Assembly (NCBI RefSeq): GCF_934525195.1
Contig: NZ_CAKSZA010000002.1
Span: 186,001 to 250,000, forward strand
DNA from: an uncultured Eubacterium sp.
GTDB taxonomy: Bacteria > Bacillota > Clostridia > Oscillospirales > Acutalibacteraceae
DNA: 64,000 nt
Reading direction: 5' to 3'
Part shown: positions 1 through 9,363 of the stretch, in pieces
How the letters are laid out: the number at the start of each line of letters is the position of its first letter
How positions within the stretch are numbered: position 1 is the first letter of the stretch
Made by a program: the position numbers and the translations under genes
Notes under the pieces: model-generated
What the model saw: the letters and a program-made list of their open reading frames with translations, nothing else
The model's database searches: none
Told to the model about the DNA's origin: nothing

Positions 1-204
1 TTTGGAAAATCTTTTGAATTTATAAATATTGCAAGCTTTTTTATCGGTGTACTTTTGGCATATATAATCAGTTATAATATAATAGATAATTCAAAAGGCA
101 AAGGTTTAATCAACGGACTATCTCTTGCAACATTAATTATTATAGCGGTATGCTTTATGTTTTTCACACGCTTCCCTGCCAATATTCCTTTTTTTAAAAT
201 TTAA
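1..204 (+). CDS. C-terminal fragment of an integral membrane protein (possibly DUF6512-like)
   Basis: An open frame enters from the left edge and ends with TAA at 202-204, giving the last 67 residues of a protein. The fragment has two strongly hydrophobic stretches separated by a short polar loop (NSKGKG) and ends in a FTRFPANIPFFKI-like tail. The hydrophobicity and the aromatic/proline tail resemble the end of small DUF6512-type membrane proteins, but this assignment is from memory of the pattern and is tentative. A terminator hairpin follows directly. Confidence 0.55.
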   Translation, partial: FGKSFEFINIASFFIGVLLAYIISYNIIDNSKGKGLINGLSLATLIIIAVCFMFFTRFPANIPFFKI

Positions 205-235
205 AACTAAATAAGCATCACTAAAAACAATTTTA

Positions 236-266
236 CAAAAGCAACTTTATGTTGCTTTTTTTATTT
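236..266 (+). terminator. Intrinsic terminator after the partial membrane protein gene
   Basis: The arms AAAAGCAAC (237-245) and GTTGCTTTT (251-259) pair around a 5-base loop and are followed by a T-rich run. It separates the upstream gene from the arginine operon. Confidence 0.75.
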
Positions 267-326
267 TAGTGTTTGTATGTTTATACTTTATTTATGAATA
301 TTTATAATATTTTTATTCATTTTCTA

Positions 327-354
327 TTGACATACGAAAATGAAGGAGTATAAT
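327..354 (+). promoter_or_regulatory. Promoter of the argCJBDF operon
   Basis: TTGACA (327-332) and TATAAT (349-354) are perfect consensus hexamers with a 16-base spacer, 33 bases upstream of argC. Just upstream lies the dyad ATGAATA (294-300) / TATTCAT (314-320), whose halves resemble arginine-repressor half sites. Confidence 0.75.
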
Positions 355-386
355 AAAAACAGTTGAAAACAAAGGAACGGTGAGAT

Positions 387-1328
387 ATGAAGAAAATTTT
401 TATTGATGGAAGTCAAGGCACAACAGGGTTAAAAATATACAAAAGATTTGAAAACAGAAAAGACATAGAACTTTTGCATATTGACGAAAGCAAAAGAAAA
501 AATACAGCTGAGATAGCAAAAATGATTAATGCTTCCGACATAACATTTTTATGTTTGCCTGATAAAGCAAGCATTGAAGCTATTAATCTTGTTGAAAATG
601 ATGACGTTGTAATTATAGATACATCAACGGCACACAGAACAAATCCTGATTGGGCTTATGGTTTTCCTGAACTTGACAAATCCTTCAGAAACAAAATTAA
701 AACATCAAAAAGAATTGCGGTACCGGGTTGTTATGCAAGCGGATTCAACAGCATAGTATACCCTCTTGTTTCTGAGGGGATAATTCCAAAAGACTATCCT
801 ATCACTTGTTACGCGATGAGCGGCTACACAGGTGCAGGAAAAAGCGGAATAAATCAATACAAAAATGCCGACAGAGATGAGGAATTAAATTCTCCTCGGC
901 AATATGCTATTGGTCAGGAGCATAAGCATCTGAAAGAAATGCAATTAATCAGCGGATTAAAGCAAGCTCCGTTTTTTGCTCCACATATTTGCTCTTATCC
1001 TCAAGGGATGATTGTGAGCATTCCGCTTTTCACCGATTTAATGACAAAAAAATTCACCCCAAATGAAATTTGCGAAATATTCAAAAAGCATTATAATGGT
1101 GAAAAATTTATAAAAGTCAGAGATATTGGTTATACACAAGGAATGCTTGGAGCAAACAATTTTGCAAACCGAGATGATATGGAAATTGAAATCAACGGAA
1201 ACGACGACAGAATATTAATTACCTCTCGTTTTGATAATCTGGGTAAAGGGGCAAGCGGTGCGGCAATTCAATGCCTCAATATCATACTCGGAATTGACGA
1301 AACTACAGGACTAAACATAGGAGAATAA
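387..1328 (+). CDS. argC: N-acetyl-gamma-glutamyl-phosphate reductase
   Basis: Catalyses the NADPH-dependent reduction of N-acetylglutamyl phosphate to the semialdehyde, the third step of arginine synthesis in the acetylated pathway. At 313 residues it matches the shorter ArgC type. The N-terminal nucleotide-binding turn is GSQGTTG (8-14), and the catalytic cysteine is C115 in PGCYASG. It is the first gene of a tight argC-argJ-argB-argD-argF operon, with only 2 bases before argJ. The strong upstream promoter and a possible ARG-type dyad suggest arginine-responsive control, which is an inference. Confidence 0.95.
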   Translation: MKKIFIDGSQGTTGLKIYKRFENRKDIELLHIDESKRKNTAEIAKMINASDITFLCLPDKASIEAINLVENDDVVIIDTSTAHRTNPDWAYGFPELDKSFRNKIKTSKRIAVPGCYASGFNSIVYPLVSEGIIPKDYPITCYAMSGYTGAGKSGINQYKNADRDEELNSPRQYAIGQEHKHLKEMQLISGLKQAPFFAPHICSYPQGMIVSIPLFTDLMTKKFTPNEICEIFKKHYNGEKFIKVRDIGYTQGMLGANNFANRDDMEIEINGNDDRILITSRFDNLGKGASGAAIQCLNIILGIDETTGLNIGE

Positions 1329-1330
1329 AA

Positions 1331-2578
1331 ATGAATTTTAAAGTAATTGACGGTGGTATTTGTGCTGCTAAGGGATTTAAGGCAAACGGTATTTATTGCG
1401 GAATTAAAAGACCTGCCAACGACACTCCCGAAGCAAAACACAAAAATGACATTTGCATTTATAAATCTGATGTTGTGTGCAACACTGCGGCTGTTTACAC
1501 ACAAAACAAGGTTAAGGGCGCGCCGATTATTGTTACAAAGGCAAACCTTGAAAAAAGCGGAAACAAAGCCATTGCCGTAATTGCCAATTCAAAAAATGCA
1601 AACACCTGCAATGCAGACGGAATTGAAAAAGCAGAAACAATGTGTGAACTTTTATCAAATGAATTAAAAATTCCAAAAGAACAGGTTATCGTTGCATCAA
1701 CAGGCGTAATCGGACAAATCTTGCCGATTGAGCCAATAAAGACAGGTATACCCAAATTAGTTGACGGACTTGACTATAACAAAAACATTGAGGCAGCCAC
1801 AGCCATCATGACAACAGATACTGTCAAAAAAGAATACGCAATCGAATTTGAAATTGACGGAGTAAAATGTCACCTTGGCGGAATGGCTAAAGGTTCGGGA
1901 ATGATTCACCCGAATATGGCAACAACGCTAAACTTTATAACGACAGACTGTGCAATTTCAACAAAACTTTTGCAAGAAGCACTATCGGAAATCGTTAAGG
2001 TTACGTACAACTGCCTATCAATAGACGGTGACACATCAACAAACGATATGGTATCTCTTATGGCGAACGGAATGGCAAACAACAGAGAGATTACCACACA
2101 CGGAGCTGAATTTGACACGTTTAAATCCGTTCTGTATGAAGTTATGGCTAACCTCACAAGAATGCTTGCAAAAGACGGTGAAGGTGCCACAAAGCTTATT
2201 GAATGTATCACATCCGGTGCAAAAAACAAAGACACGGCGATTACAGTTTCAAAAAGCGTTGTATGTTCTTCTCTATTTAAAGCGGCGATTTTTGGAGAAG
2301 ATGCAAATTGGGGCAGAATTTTATGTGCTATAGGCTATGCGGATGCCGAATTTGACATTGACAAGGTTGACGTTGATTTAAAAAGCATAAACGGCATCAT
2401 TTCTGTTTGCAAAAACGGCACAGGAATTGATTTCAGTGAAGAAAAAGCATCAAAAATCTTATCTGCGGACGAAATTTATGTGCTTGTCAACTTAAATGAT
2501 GGCAAGGAAAGTGCAACGGCTTGGGGCTGTGATTTGACATATGATTATGTAAAAATCAACGGCGACTACCGCACCTGA
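1331..2578 (+). CDS. argJ: Bifunctional ornithine acetyltransferase / N-acetylglutamate synthase
   Basis: Transfers the acetyl group from N-acetylornithine to glutamate, recycling acetyl groups; bifunctional members also use acetyl-CoA. The 415-residue precursor carries the autoproteolysis motif HPNMATT, so cleavage is expected between A197 and T198, making T198 the nucleophile of the beta chain. Having argJ here means no separate argA or argE is needed for the cycle. Whether the enzyme is mono- or bifunctional cannot be settled from sequence alone. It lies between argC (2-base gap) and argB (23-base gap). Confidence 0.94.
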   Translation: MNFKVIDGGICAAKGFKANGIYCGIKRPANDTPEAKHKNDICIYKSDVVCNTAAVYTQNKVKGAPIIVTKANLEKSGNKAIAVIANSKNANTCNADGIEKAETMCELLSNELKIPKEQVIVASTGVIGQILPIEPIKTGIPKLVDGLDYNKNIEAATAIMTTDTVKKEYAIEFEIDGVKCHLGGMAKGSGMIHPNMATTLNFITTDCAISTKLLQEALSEIVKVTYNCLSIDGDTSTNDMVSLMANGMANNREITTHGAEFDTFKSVLYEVMANLTRMLAKDGEGATKLIECITSGAKNKDTAITVSKSVVCSSLFKAAIFGEDANWGRILCAIGYADAEFDIDKVDVDLKSINGIISVCKNGTGIDFSEEKASKILSADEIYVLVNLNDGKESATAWGCDLTYDYVKINGDYRT

Positions 2579-2601
2579 TACTGAGCAGGAGGACACAGGT
2601 T

Positions 2602-3465
2602 ATGAACACAAAAATTGATAATGAAAGCAAAGCAAAAATAATTGCGGAAGCTTTGCCTCACATTCAAAAATACAGAAAAAAGACTATCGTTGTAAAATAT
2701 GGCGGAAATGCCATGATAAACGACGAACTGAAAAAAGCTGTTATGCACGACCTTGTTTTGTTGACAACGGTTGGAATAAATGTAGTTTTGGTTCACGGTG
2801 GCGGGCCGTCAATCAATCAAACGCTTAACAAAATGGAAATTGAAAGCAAGTTTGCCGACGGATTAAGAGTAACAGACAAAGATACAGTTGATGTTGTTCA
2901 AATGGTGCTTGCCGGCAAAGTGAACAAGGATTTAGTTTGTCAAATAGGCAATCTTGGCGGACATGCCATAGGGCTATGCGGAATGGACGGAAACATGATA
3001 AAATGCAAGCCTCTTGATGATAAGCACGGATTTGTAGGAAAAATAATCGAAACCGATATGTCGGTTATAAATGAAGTTTTGGCAAACAACTTTATTCCTG
3101 TTATTGCAACAATAGGATACGACGAAAAAAACAACTGCTATAACATAAACGCCGACACTGTCGCAGCACAAATTGCGGGAGATTTAAAAGCTGAAGCACT
3201 TATTTCTATGACAGATATTTCAGGACTTTTGCGTGACATCAATGACGAGACCTCAATAATTCAAAAAGTCTTTATTTCTGATATTCCTGCTCTGATTGCC
3301 GACGGAATTATAAAAGGCGGAATGATTCCAAAAATTGATTCTATGACGCAAGCCATCAGAAACGGATGCACAAAAGCATTCATAATAGACGGAAGAGTTC
3401 CCCACTCGATATTGATGGAATTGCTAACAGATGAAGGTATGGGAACTATGTTTAAAGGCAGGTAA
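2602..3465 (+). CDS. argB: Acetylglutamate kinase
   Basis: Phosphorylates N-acetylglutamate, usually the arginine-feedback-controlled step in organisms with a cyclic pathway. The 287-residue amino acid kinase fold shows the phosphate-binding VKYGGNAM near the N terminus and the substrate loop VLVHGGGPSINQ. An N-terminal extension before the kinase core (residues 1-26) resembles the helix that mediates hexamerisation in arginine-sensitive enzymes; sensitivity is therefore likely but inferred. AGGAGG lies just upstream of the start. argD begins 3 bases after its stop. Confidence 0.95.
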   Translation: MNTKIDNESKAKIIAEALPHIQKYRKKTIVVKYGGNAMINDELKKAVMHDLVLLTTVGINVVLVHGGGPSINQTLNKMEIESKFADGLRVTDKDTVDVVQMVLAGKVNKDLVCQIGNLGGHAIGLCGMDGNMIKCKPLDDKHGFVGKIIETDMSVINEVLANNFIPVIATIGYDEKNNCYNINADTVAAQIAGDLKAEALISMTDISGLLRDINDETSIIQKVFISDIPALIADGIIKGGMIPKIDSMTQAIRNGCTKAFIIDGRVPHSILMELLTDEGMGTMFKGR

Positions 3466-3468
3466 ATT

Positions 3469-4632
3469 ATGAACATTAAAGAACTTGACAACAAATATAT
3501 AGCAAACAGTTATTCTCGATTTGACATCTGCCTTATCAATGGCAAAGGCTCAACTTTGTATGACGAAAGCGGAAACAAATACATAGATTTTGGTTCGGGG
3601 ATAGGCGTAACAGCTTTTGGCATATGTGATGACGAATGGAACAAAGCCATTACCGAACAATTATCAAAGGTTGCTCACACAAGTAATTTGTATTATACCG
3701 AGCCAAGTGCAAAACTGGCACAATTACTTTGTGAAAAGTCAAATATGAGTAAAGTATTCTTTTGCAATTCAGGAGCAGAAGCAAATGAAGGTGCAATAAA
3801 ATTTGCAAGAAAATACAGTTTTGATAAATATGGGGAGGGACGTTCAACTATAATTACACTTATTGATTCGTTCCACGGAAGAACAATAACAACTCTTTCC
3901 GCAACCGGTCAAGATTGCTTTCACACAATGTTTTCGCCATTCACTCCGGGATTTAAATATTGTCCGACAAACGATACAAAAGCGTTGAATAAAATGATTA
4001 CAAACGATGTCTGTGCGATAATGTTTGAATGTGTTCAAGGAGAAGGCGGCGTTAACGATTTGTCCTATGAATTTGTAAAAGAAATAGAAAGAATTTCAAA
4101 AGATAAAGACATCTTGATGATTATCGACGAAGTACAAACGGGAAACGGCAGAACAGGAAAATATTTTGCATATGAACATTTTGGAATCGAGCCGGACATA
4201 GTAACAACCGCAAAAGGTCTTGGCGGAGGTTTGCCAATCGGTGCAGTACTGTTTGGCAAAAAACTGAAAAGCACTGTCACTCCGGGAAGCCACGGTTCAA
4301 CCTTTGGCGGAAATCCGATTGCAACAGCGGGTGCAATCAGTATTGTCGAACGAATCAATGACGATTTTTTGATTGCCGTAAATGAGAAAAGTAAATACAT
4401 AAAGAATGAAATTTCAAAATGGAAAAATGTTGAAAGTATATCTGGAATAGGTCTAATGCTTGGAATTTCGACAAACAAAAACGCAGTAGAAATTGCAAAC
4501 GAATGCTTAAAAAAAGGGCTTCTTGTTTTAACAGCTCACAAGAATAAAATAAGATTGTTGCCTGCTCTTAACATTTCTTTTTCCGAATTAAACGAAGGAT
4601 TAAACATTCTAAAGGAGGTTATTGAAAAATGA
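3469..4632 (+). CDS. argD: Acetylornithine aminotransferase
   Basis: PLP-dependent class III aminotransferase that converts N-acetylglutamate semialdehyde to N-acetylornithine. The 387-residue protein shows the cofactor-phosphate motif NSGAEANEGAIKFAR, the PLP-stacking region FHGRTITTLSATG, the aspartate of the IIDEVQTGNGRTG motif and the Schiff-base lysine K249 in TTAKGLGGGLPIG. Its last four bases overlap the argF start (ATGA), so the two are probably translationally coupled. Some family members also act on succinyl-diaminopimelate; context favours arginine synthesis. Confidence 0.93.
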   Translation: MNIKELDNKYIANSYSRFDICLINGKGSTLYDESGNKYIDFGSGIGVTAFGICDDEWNKAITEQLSKVAHTSNLYYTEPSAKLAQLLCEKSNMSKVFFCNSGAEANEGAIKFARKYSFDKYGEGRSTIITLIDSFHGRTITTLSATGQDCFHTMFSPFTPGFKYCPTNDTKALNKMITNDVCAIMFECVQGEGGVNDLSYEFVKEIERISKDKDILMIIDEVQTGNGRTGKYFAYEHFGIEPDIVTTAKGLGGGLPIGAVLFGKKLKSTVTPGSHGSTFGGNPIATAGAISIVERINDDFLIAVNEKSKYIKNEISKWKNVESISGIGLMLGISTNKNAVEIANECLKKGLLVLTAHKNKIRLLPALNISFSELNEGLNILKEVIEK

Positions 4633-5534
4633 AACATTTACTCAAATTACAAGATTTAAATAAAGAAGAAATTATTGATATTCTTAACTTAGCAGACCAA
4701 CTTAAATATGAAAATCACAACAAAATCGAGCATCCTCTCCTAAAAGGTAAAACACTTGGAATGATATTCCAAAAGAGTTCCACACGAACAAGAGTCAGCT
4801 TTGAAACGGGAATGTATCAGCTTGGAGGACAAGCTATGTTTCTTTCAAACCGTGATTTACAAATTGGCAGAGGTGAACCCGTACAGGACACCGCAAGAGT
4901 TTTATCTCGTTACCTTGACGGTATTATGATAAGAACTTTTGAGCAAAAAGAGGTTGAAGCTCTTGCTGAATACGGCTCTATTCCTATTATAAACGGTCTT
5001 ACAGATTACTGTCATCCGTGTCAGGTACTTGCGGACCTTATGACTGTCAGAGAATACAAAAAAAGTTTTGAAGGATTAAAGTTTTGCTTTATCGGTGACG
5101 GAAACAATATGGCAAACAGCCTTATTGTCGGAGCAATCACAATGGGTATGGAATGTGCCATTGCTTGTCCCGACTCTCACAGACCTGATGAAGCGCTAAT
5201 CAAATGGGCAAACGAAAACGGCAAATTCACGTGTTCTCCAAACATTTATGAATGTGCAAAAGACGCAGATATTCTTTATACGGATGTATGGGCTTCTATG
5301 GGGCAAGAGGAAGAAAAGGCAGAAAGAGAAAAAGTGTTCAAGAATTATCAAATCAACGACAAAGTTGTTGCTTTTGCCAAAAGTGATGTAATAGTTCTTC
5401 ACTGTCTCCCTGCTCACAGAGAAGAAGAAATCACAACAGAAGTTTTTGAAGCACACGCAAACGAAATATTTGACCAAGCAGAAAACAGACTTCACGCTCA
5501 AAAGGCTGTTCTTGTTAAACTTCTGCAAGATTAA
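4629..5534 (+). CDS. argF: Ornithine carbamoyltransferase
   Basis: Condenses ornithine with carbamoyl phosphate to give citrulline. The 301-residue protein has the carbamoyl-phosphate motif STRTR (51-55), DYCHPCQ, and the ornithine-site motif HCLPAHR near the C terminus. It closes the operon and is followed by a strong hairpin terminator. argG and argH, needed to finish arginine, are not in this window. Its carbamoyl phosphate would come from carAB in the pyrimidine operon about 10 kb away. Confidence 0.95.
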   Translation: MKHLLKLQDLNKEEIIDILNLADQLKYENHNKIEHPLLKGKTLGMIFQKSSTRTRVSFETGMYQLGGQAMFLSNRDLQIGRGEPVQDTARVLSRYLDGIMIRTFEQKEVEALAEYGSIPIINGLTDYCHPCQVLADLMTVREYKKSFEGLKFCFIGDGNNMANSLIVGAITMGMECAIACPDSHRPDEALIKWANENGKFTCSPNIYECAKDADILYTDVWASMGQEEEKAEREKVFKNYQINDKVVAFAKSDVIVLHCLPAHREEEITTEVFEAHANEIFDQAENRLHAQKAVLVKLLQD

Positions 5535-5541
5535 CAAAAAG

Positions 5542-5580
5542 AAACATCGTAAGCATTCTTGACTTACGATGTTTTCTTGT
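5542..5580. terminator. Bidirectional terminator between argF and the BMP lipoprotein gene
   Basis: ACATCGTAAG and CTTACGATGT pair perfectly around a 9-base loop. T-rich tracts flank both sides, so it can serve the converging genes on both strands. Confidence 0.8.
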
Positions 5581-5589
5581 AATAAAACA

Positions 5590-7440
5590 CTATTTTACCC
5601 AATAATTGAGCGTTATATTTTTTGAATTCACAACTGTTCTAACATCATCGGCAGGCTGATTCGGTTTTATTGTACCGTCTGCAAGGGCATTATAAACAGC
5701 TGCATATTTTTCATTATAATTTTTGTCCTTAATCTTATTGTCTTTTTTATCTTTATAAGTTTTTTGTGTGCTCATATTGACAACATAAAGGCAGTTGTTG
5801 GCGCAATTACCTTCATACGAAGTACCACCGTTATATTCTTTTAAAGCATTCATAACAGCCGTTCTGTAATCCGTTACAACGCTTGAAAGACAATTACCCA
5901 TAGAACTTTGGTCGTATCCATAACCAAAACCGTATACTTGACGGTCGATTTTCCATGTGGCTGTAAAAATAGATTCAGCCCTTGAATTGCCTCCGCCGAA
6001 AATAACTTGTGAACCGTCATTGTACATCATCTCGGCTATTGAAGAATATCGGTCTGTCATTTCAAAATCCGTAATATAGCAGTATTCGTTCGTCATTGCT
6101 ATACCTGTAGAATTACCCTGATTGTCAACATTCTCCCACTTGTAGAACATATATCCGTCTTTTGGCGGGTTTGCAACAACAGTGACTTTATCACCGGTTT
6201 TGTATGAACCTGAACCTGTGCCGTTTTTAACGATTACATCAAAAGTAGGAGCGTCGGATTTAACATAAACAGGAACGATTGAAACCGTATCATCTTTAAC
6301 TGTTACATTTGTCGAGGAAGAATTAATATCCTCAATCGCGTCTTTGTCATCACATTCCCAATGGTCAAATACCATACCTTTGTCGGCCGGAGGAGCAGTA
6401 ACCAAAGTGGTTGAATTCTTTTCTACCGTATACTCATCACACAAAGAAGATAAAGATACAACAGATTTTTTTGCAACGATGATTTGAACGGTTTCTGTAT
6501 CATTCCAAACTGCTGTAATCGTGCAATCACAATCACCCACCAAAAGATTCATTGTTGATTTTTTATCCGAACTGATATTTACTTTTTTATCTTTAACACC
6601 TTTTGTGTTACTTTTAACTTCCCAATGGTCAAAAGCTTTGTCTTTATAAGGTTTATCAGCAATTATTGTGACATTTTCGCCGTCAGCATAAACTCCGGAA
6701 CCAATACCGCCGACAACATTTACCTTAAACGTTTTTTCTTCACATTCTGAAATTTTTTTATAAACAGGTTGAATATTGAATGAATAGTCATAATCCAAAT
6801 TATCAGCATCATAATTTGCATAATCACAAATTACGTTAGTTGCAGAATCTTCTGCAGCCTTTGCAGCACCTTGAACAAATCCCGCACCATAGTAAGCTGA
6901 ATTACTGTCCGAAACCGAGCCAAAATACCCAACCTTATCATTTCCTTTTATAACAGAAGCGTATCCGGCAAGATAGCCTGCTTGAAGTGTGTCAAAAGAA
7001 ACAGTCATAACATTATCAATTTTTTCGGCAACGTCACTTCCCTCTTTATGAGGATAAGCATCTACAAGAAGAAATTTAACATCACCATATTGCGGAGCAA
7101 ATTTTTCAACAAAAGTTGACATTTTTTCGCCTTGCATAATAATGTATTTTGCTTCATCATTGACGGCAAGTTTGATATAATTCTCAACAGTATTATCATC
7201 AAGCTGTTTATTTTTATCAAGGCTCGGTTGATAATATCTGCAGCTCATATCTGAACTATCGGCAAAATCCCGCACGCCATTCCAGGCACTTTGATTATAA
7301 GCGCCGTCGTTGATTGTTCCGCCATCGGTTATAAACACCAAATCAAAAACATTTTTTGAATTTTTAGAACATCCTGCAAGAACAAAGCAACAAGATAATA
7401 AAACCGAAAAAGAAAGAATTACAGAAAAAAACCTTTTCAT
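5590..7440 (-). CDS. BMP/PnrA-type nucleoside-binding lipoprotein with three inserted repeat domains
   Basis: A membrane-anchored solute-binding protein. Using the ATG at 7440 (616 residues), it has a basic start, a hydrophobic core and a lipobox LAGC with C24 as the lipidated residue. Residues about 32-222 resemble the N-terminal lobe of basic membrane proteins (ITDGGTINDGAYNQSAW). Residues about 238-464 hold three divergent InlB-B/bacterial repeats (for example GSGVYADGENVTI..FDHWE and GSGSYKTGDKVTV..YKWE). The BMP fold resumes at about 466 (NDGSQVIFGGG, YGFGYGYDQSS). The protein is far longer than the usual 330-380 residues. BMP proteins often bind purine nucleosides; the divergent neighbours encode nucleoside salvage. 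No permease genes are adjacent. Confidence 0.8.
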   Translation of the reverse strand: MKRFFSVILSFSVLLSCCFVLAGCSKNSKNVFDLVFITDGGTINDGAYNQSAWNGVRDFADSSDMSCRYYQPSLDKNKQLDDNTVENYIKLAVNDEAKYIIMQGEKMSTFVEKFAPQYGDVKFLLVDAYPHKEGSDVAEKIDNVMTVSFDTLQAGYLAGYASVIKGNDKVGYFGSVSDSNSAYYGAGFVQGAAKAAEDSATNVICDYANYDADNLDYDYSFNIQPVYKKISECEEKTFKVNVVGGIGSGVYADGENVTIIADKPYKDKAFDHWEVKSNTKGVKDKKVNISSDKKSTMNLLVGDCDCTITAVWNDTETVQIIVAKKSVVSLSSLCDEYTVEKNSTTLVTAPPADKGMVFDHWECDDKDAIEDINSSSTNVTVKDDTVSIVPVYVKSDAPTFDVIVKNGTGSGSYKTGDKVTVVANPPKDGYMFYKWENVDNQGNSTGIAMTNEYCYITDFEMTDRYSSIAEMMYNDGSQVIFGGGNSRAESIFTATWKIDRQVYGFGYGYDQSSMGNCLSSVVTDYRTAVMNALKEYNGGTSYEGNCANNCLYVVNMSTQKTYKDKKDNKIKDKNYNEKYAAVYNALADGTIKPNQPADDVRTVVNSKNITLNYWVK

Positions 7441-7524
7441 AATGTACAATCGCCTCTTTAAAAATATCTAAAATTATAATATCACACATAGGACATTTTT
7501 TACAAGACGCTGATAAAAAATAAT

Positions 7525-7553
7525 TTGATTTATAATATGTTATAGGATATAAT
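7525..7553 (+). promoter_or_regulatory. Promoter of the nucleoside salvage cassette
   Basis: TTGATT (7525-7530), a 17-base spacer and TATAAT (7548-7553) lie 29 bases upstream of the start codon, which has a GAGGTG Shine-Dalgarno. Confidence 0.65.
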
Positions 7554-7582
7554 TATAATGTCAAAATGAACGAGGTGAAAAA

Positions 7583-8386
7583 ATGCAAAACAAACAACTT
7601 GAATACATAAGAAACATCACTGATTTTAAACCTGAAATTGCTATAATCTTAGGTTCGGGACTTGGCGAACTTGCAAACGAAACAACTGCGATTGCAAAAA
7701 TTCAATATAAGGATATACCCGATATGCCGATATCTACCGCACCATCACACAAGGGACAATTTGTATTTGGAATTCTTGAAGGAAAAAAAGTTGTATTAAT
7801 GCAAGGCAGAGTTCATTTGTATGAAGGCTACACATCAAATCAAATTGCAAGCGTTATCAGATTACTAAAGGATTTAGGCATTAAAACACTTCTTTTAACA
7901 AATGCTGCGGGAGGAATAAACAAAGAATTTAATGTTGGTGACTTTATGCTCATTAAAGACCATATTTCTTGTTTTATAGACAGTCCGCTTATCGGAAAAA
8001 ATGACGACAGCTACGGAACACGTTTTCCCGATATGAGCAACGCTTATGATAAAGATTTACAACAATTAATAAAAAGAGTTGCATATGAAAATAAAATTGA
8101 CCTCAAGGAAGGAACATATGTTCAACTGAAAGGGCCTCAATTTGAAACACCGAGTGAAATCAAAATGATGTCAATCTTAGGTGCTGATGCAGTTGGAATG
8201 AGCACATCGGTTGAAACAATCGCAGGAGTTCATTGCGGTTTAAAAGTAGGCGCAATAAGTATGATTTCAAATATGGCATGCGGAATATTTGACAAACCGC
8301 TTTCGGGAGAAGATGTTACCGAAGCGGCAGAAAAATCAGGTCCGCAATTTAGAAAATTACTAAAAGAAACAGTAAAGGCTTTATAA
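7583..8386 (+). CDS. Purine nucleoside phosphorylase (trimeric PNP / MTA phosphorylase family)
   Basis: Phosphorolytic cleavage of purine (deoxy)nucleosides to base plus sugar-1-phosphate. The 267-residue protein has the family hallmarks ILGSGLGEL (phosphate-binding), GRVHLYEGY, LTNAAGGIN, GPQFETPSEI and ADAVGMSTSVE. It overlaps mtnA by one base (TAATG), so the sugar phosphate is probably handed on to an isomerase. In context, plausible substrates are inosine/guanosine and methylthioinosine or 5'-deoxyinosine produced by the deaminase encoded third in the operon. Exact specificity is inferred. Confidence 0.9.
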   Translation: MQNKQLEYIRNITDFKPEIAIILGSGLGELANETTAIAKIQYKDIPDMPISTAPSHKGQFVFGILEGKKVVLMQGRVHLYEGYTSNQIASVIRLLKDLGIKTLLLTNAAGGINKEFNVGDFMLIKDHISCFIDSPLIGKNDDSYGTRFPDMSNAYDKDLQQLIKRVAYENKIDLKEGTYVQLKGPQFETPSEIKMMSILGADAVGMSTSVETIAGVHCGLKVGAISMISNMACGIFDKPLSGEDVTEAAEKSGPQFRKLLKETVKAL

Positions 8387-9363
8387 TGAAAAACATAGAC
8401 TATAAAAACGGAAAGCTGTTTTTTCTTGACCAAACAGTTTTACCTAACAGAATTGAATACATACATCCGCGAACAAAGGAAGATTACTATTATGCCATCA
8501 AAACGCTTCAAGTGAGAGGTGCTCCCGCAATCGGAATTTTTGCGGGTTATGCAATGGCATTGCTTGACGAGGATAAATACGAATTGAAAAAATATCTTGA
8601 TTCGGCACGACCTACCGCAGTTAATCTTTCCTGGGCAACTTCCCGAATGATTAAAGCGTATGAGGACGGCAAAGATCTTATAAGCGAAGCTATTGTGATA
8701 CATAACGAAGATATTGAGATGTGCAAAAAAATCAGCGAATATGGCTTGTCATTGCTCAATGACGGTGACGGAATTCTTACACATTGCAACGCAGGTGCTC
8801 TTGCAACAAGTGAATACGGCACAGGACTCGGTCCATTGCTTTTAGGCAAAGAAAAAGGATACACATTCCACGCATATACAGACGAAACAAGACCGCTTTT
8901 GCAAGGTGCAAGACTCACTTCTTTTGAACTTGAAAAAGCAGGAATTGATGTTACATTAATCTGTGACAATATGGCAAGTCTTGTTATGAAGCAAGGCAAG
9001 ATTGACGCTGTTTTGGTTGGTACGGACAGAATTGCCGCAAACGGTGATATTGCAAACAAAATCGGCACAAGCGGTGTTGCAATTCTTTCTAAGCACTACA
9101 ACATTCCGTTTTATGTTCTCGGTCCGTATTCTACAATAGATTACAACTGCCCGACAGGTGACGACATTGTTATTGAAGAACGAGAGCCGAACGAAATCAA
9201 AGAAATGTGGTACAGAGAACCTATGGCATTAAAAGAAACAAAATGCTATAATCCGGCTTTCGATGTTACAGACCACGAACTTATCACGGCGATTATAACC
9301 GACAGGGGCATTATTCGTGCTCCGTTTAAGGAAAATTTGCAAAGGATTAAAGATAATGATTAA
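8386..9363 (+). CDS. mtnA: S-methyl-5-thioribose-1-phosphate isomerase family protein
   Basis: An aldose-ketose isomerase of the eIF2B-alpha-like family, normally converting methylthioribose-1-phosphate to methylthioribulose-1-phosphate. The 325-residue sequence keeps the expected motifs RGAPAIGI, GILTHCNAGALAT with catalytic C134, ETRPLLQGARLT, and VGTDRIAANGDIANKIGT with catalytic D214. Its position between a nucleoside phosphorylase and a MTA/SAH-type deaminase fits salvage of methylthioadenosine or 5'-deoxyadenosine; close relatives isomerise 5-deoxyribose-1-phosphate. No downstream dehydratase or aldolase gene is adjacent. Confidence 0.88.
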   Translation: MKNIDYKNGKLFFLDQTVLPNRIEYIHPRTKEDYYYAIKTLQVRGAPAIGIFAGYAMALLDEDKYELKKYLDSARPTAVNLSWATSRMIKAYEDGKDLISEAIVIHNEDIEMCKKISEYGLSLLNDGDGILTHCNAGALATSEYGTGLGPLLLGKEKGYTFHAYTDETRPLLQGARLTSFELEKAGIDVTLICDNMASLVMKQGKIDAVLVGTDRIAANGDIANKIGTSGVAILSKHYNIPFYVLGPYSTIDYNCPTGDDIVIEEREPNEIKEMWYREPMALKETKCYNPAFDVTDHELITAIITDRGIIRAPFKENLQRIKDND

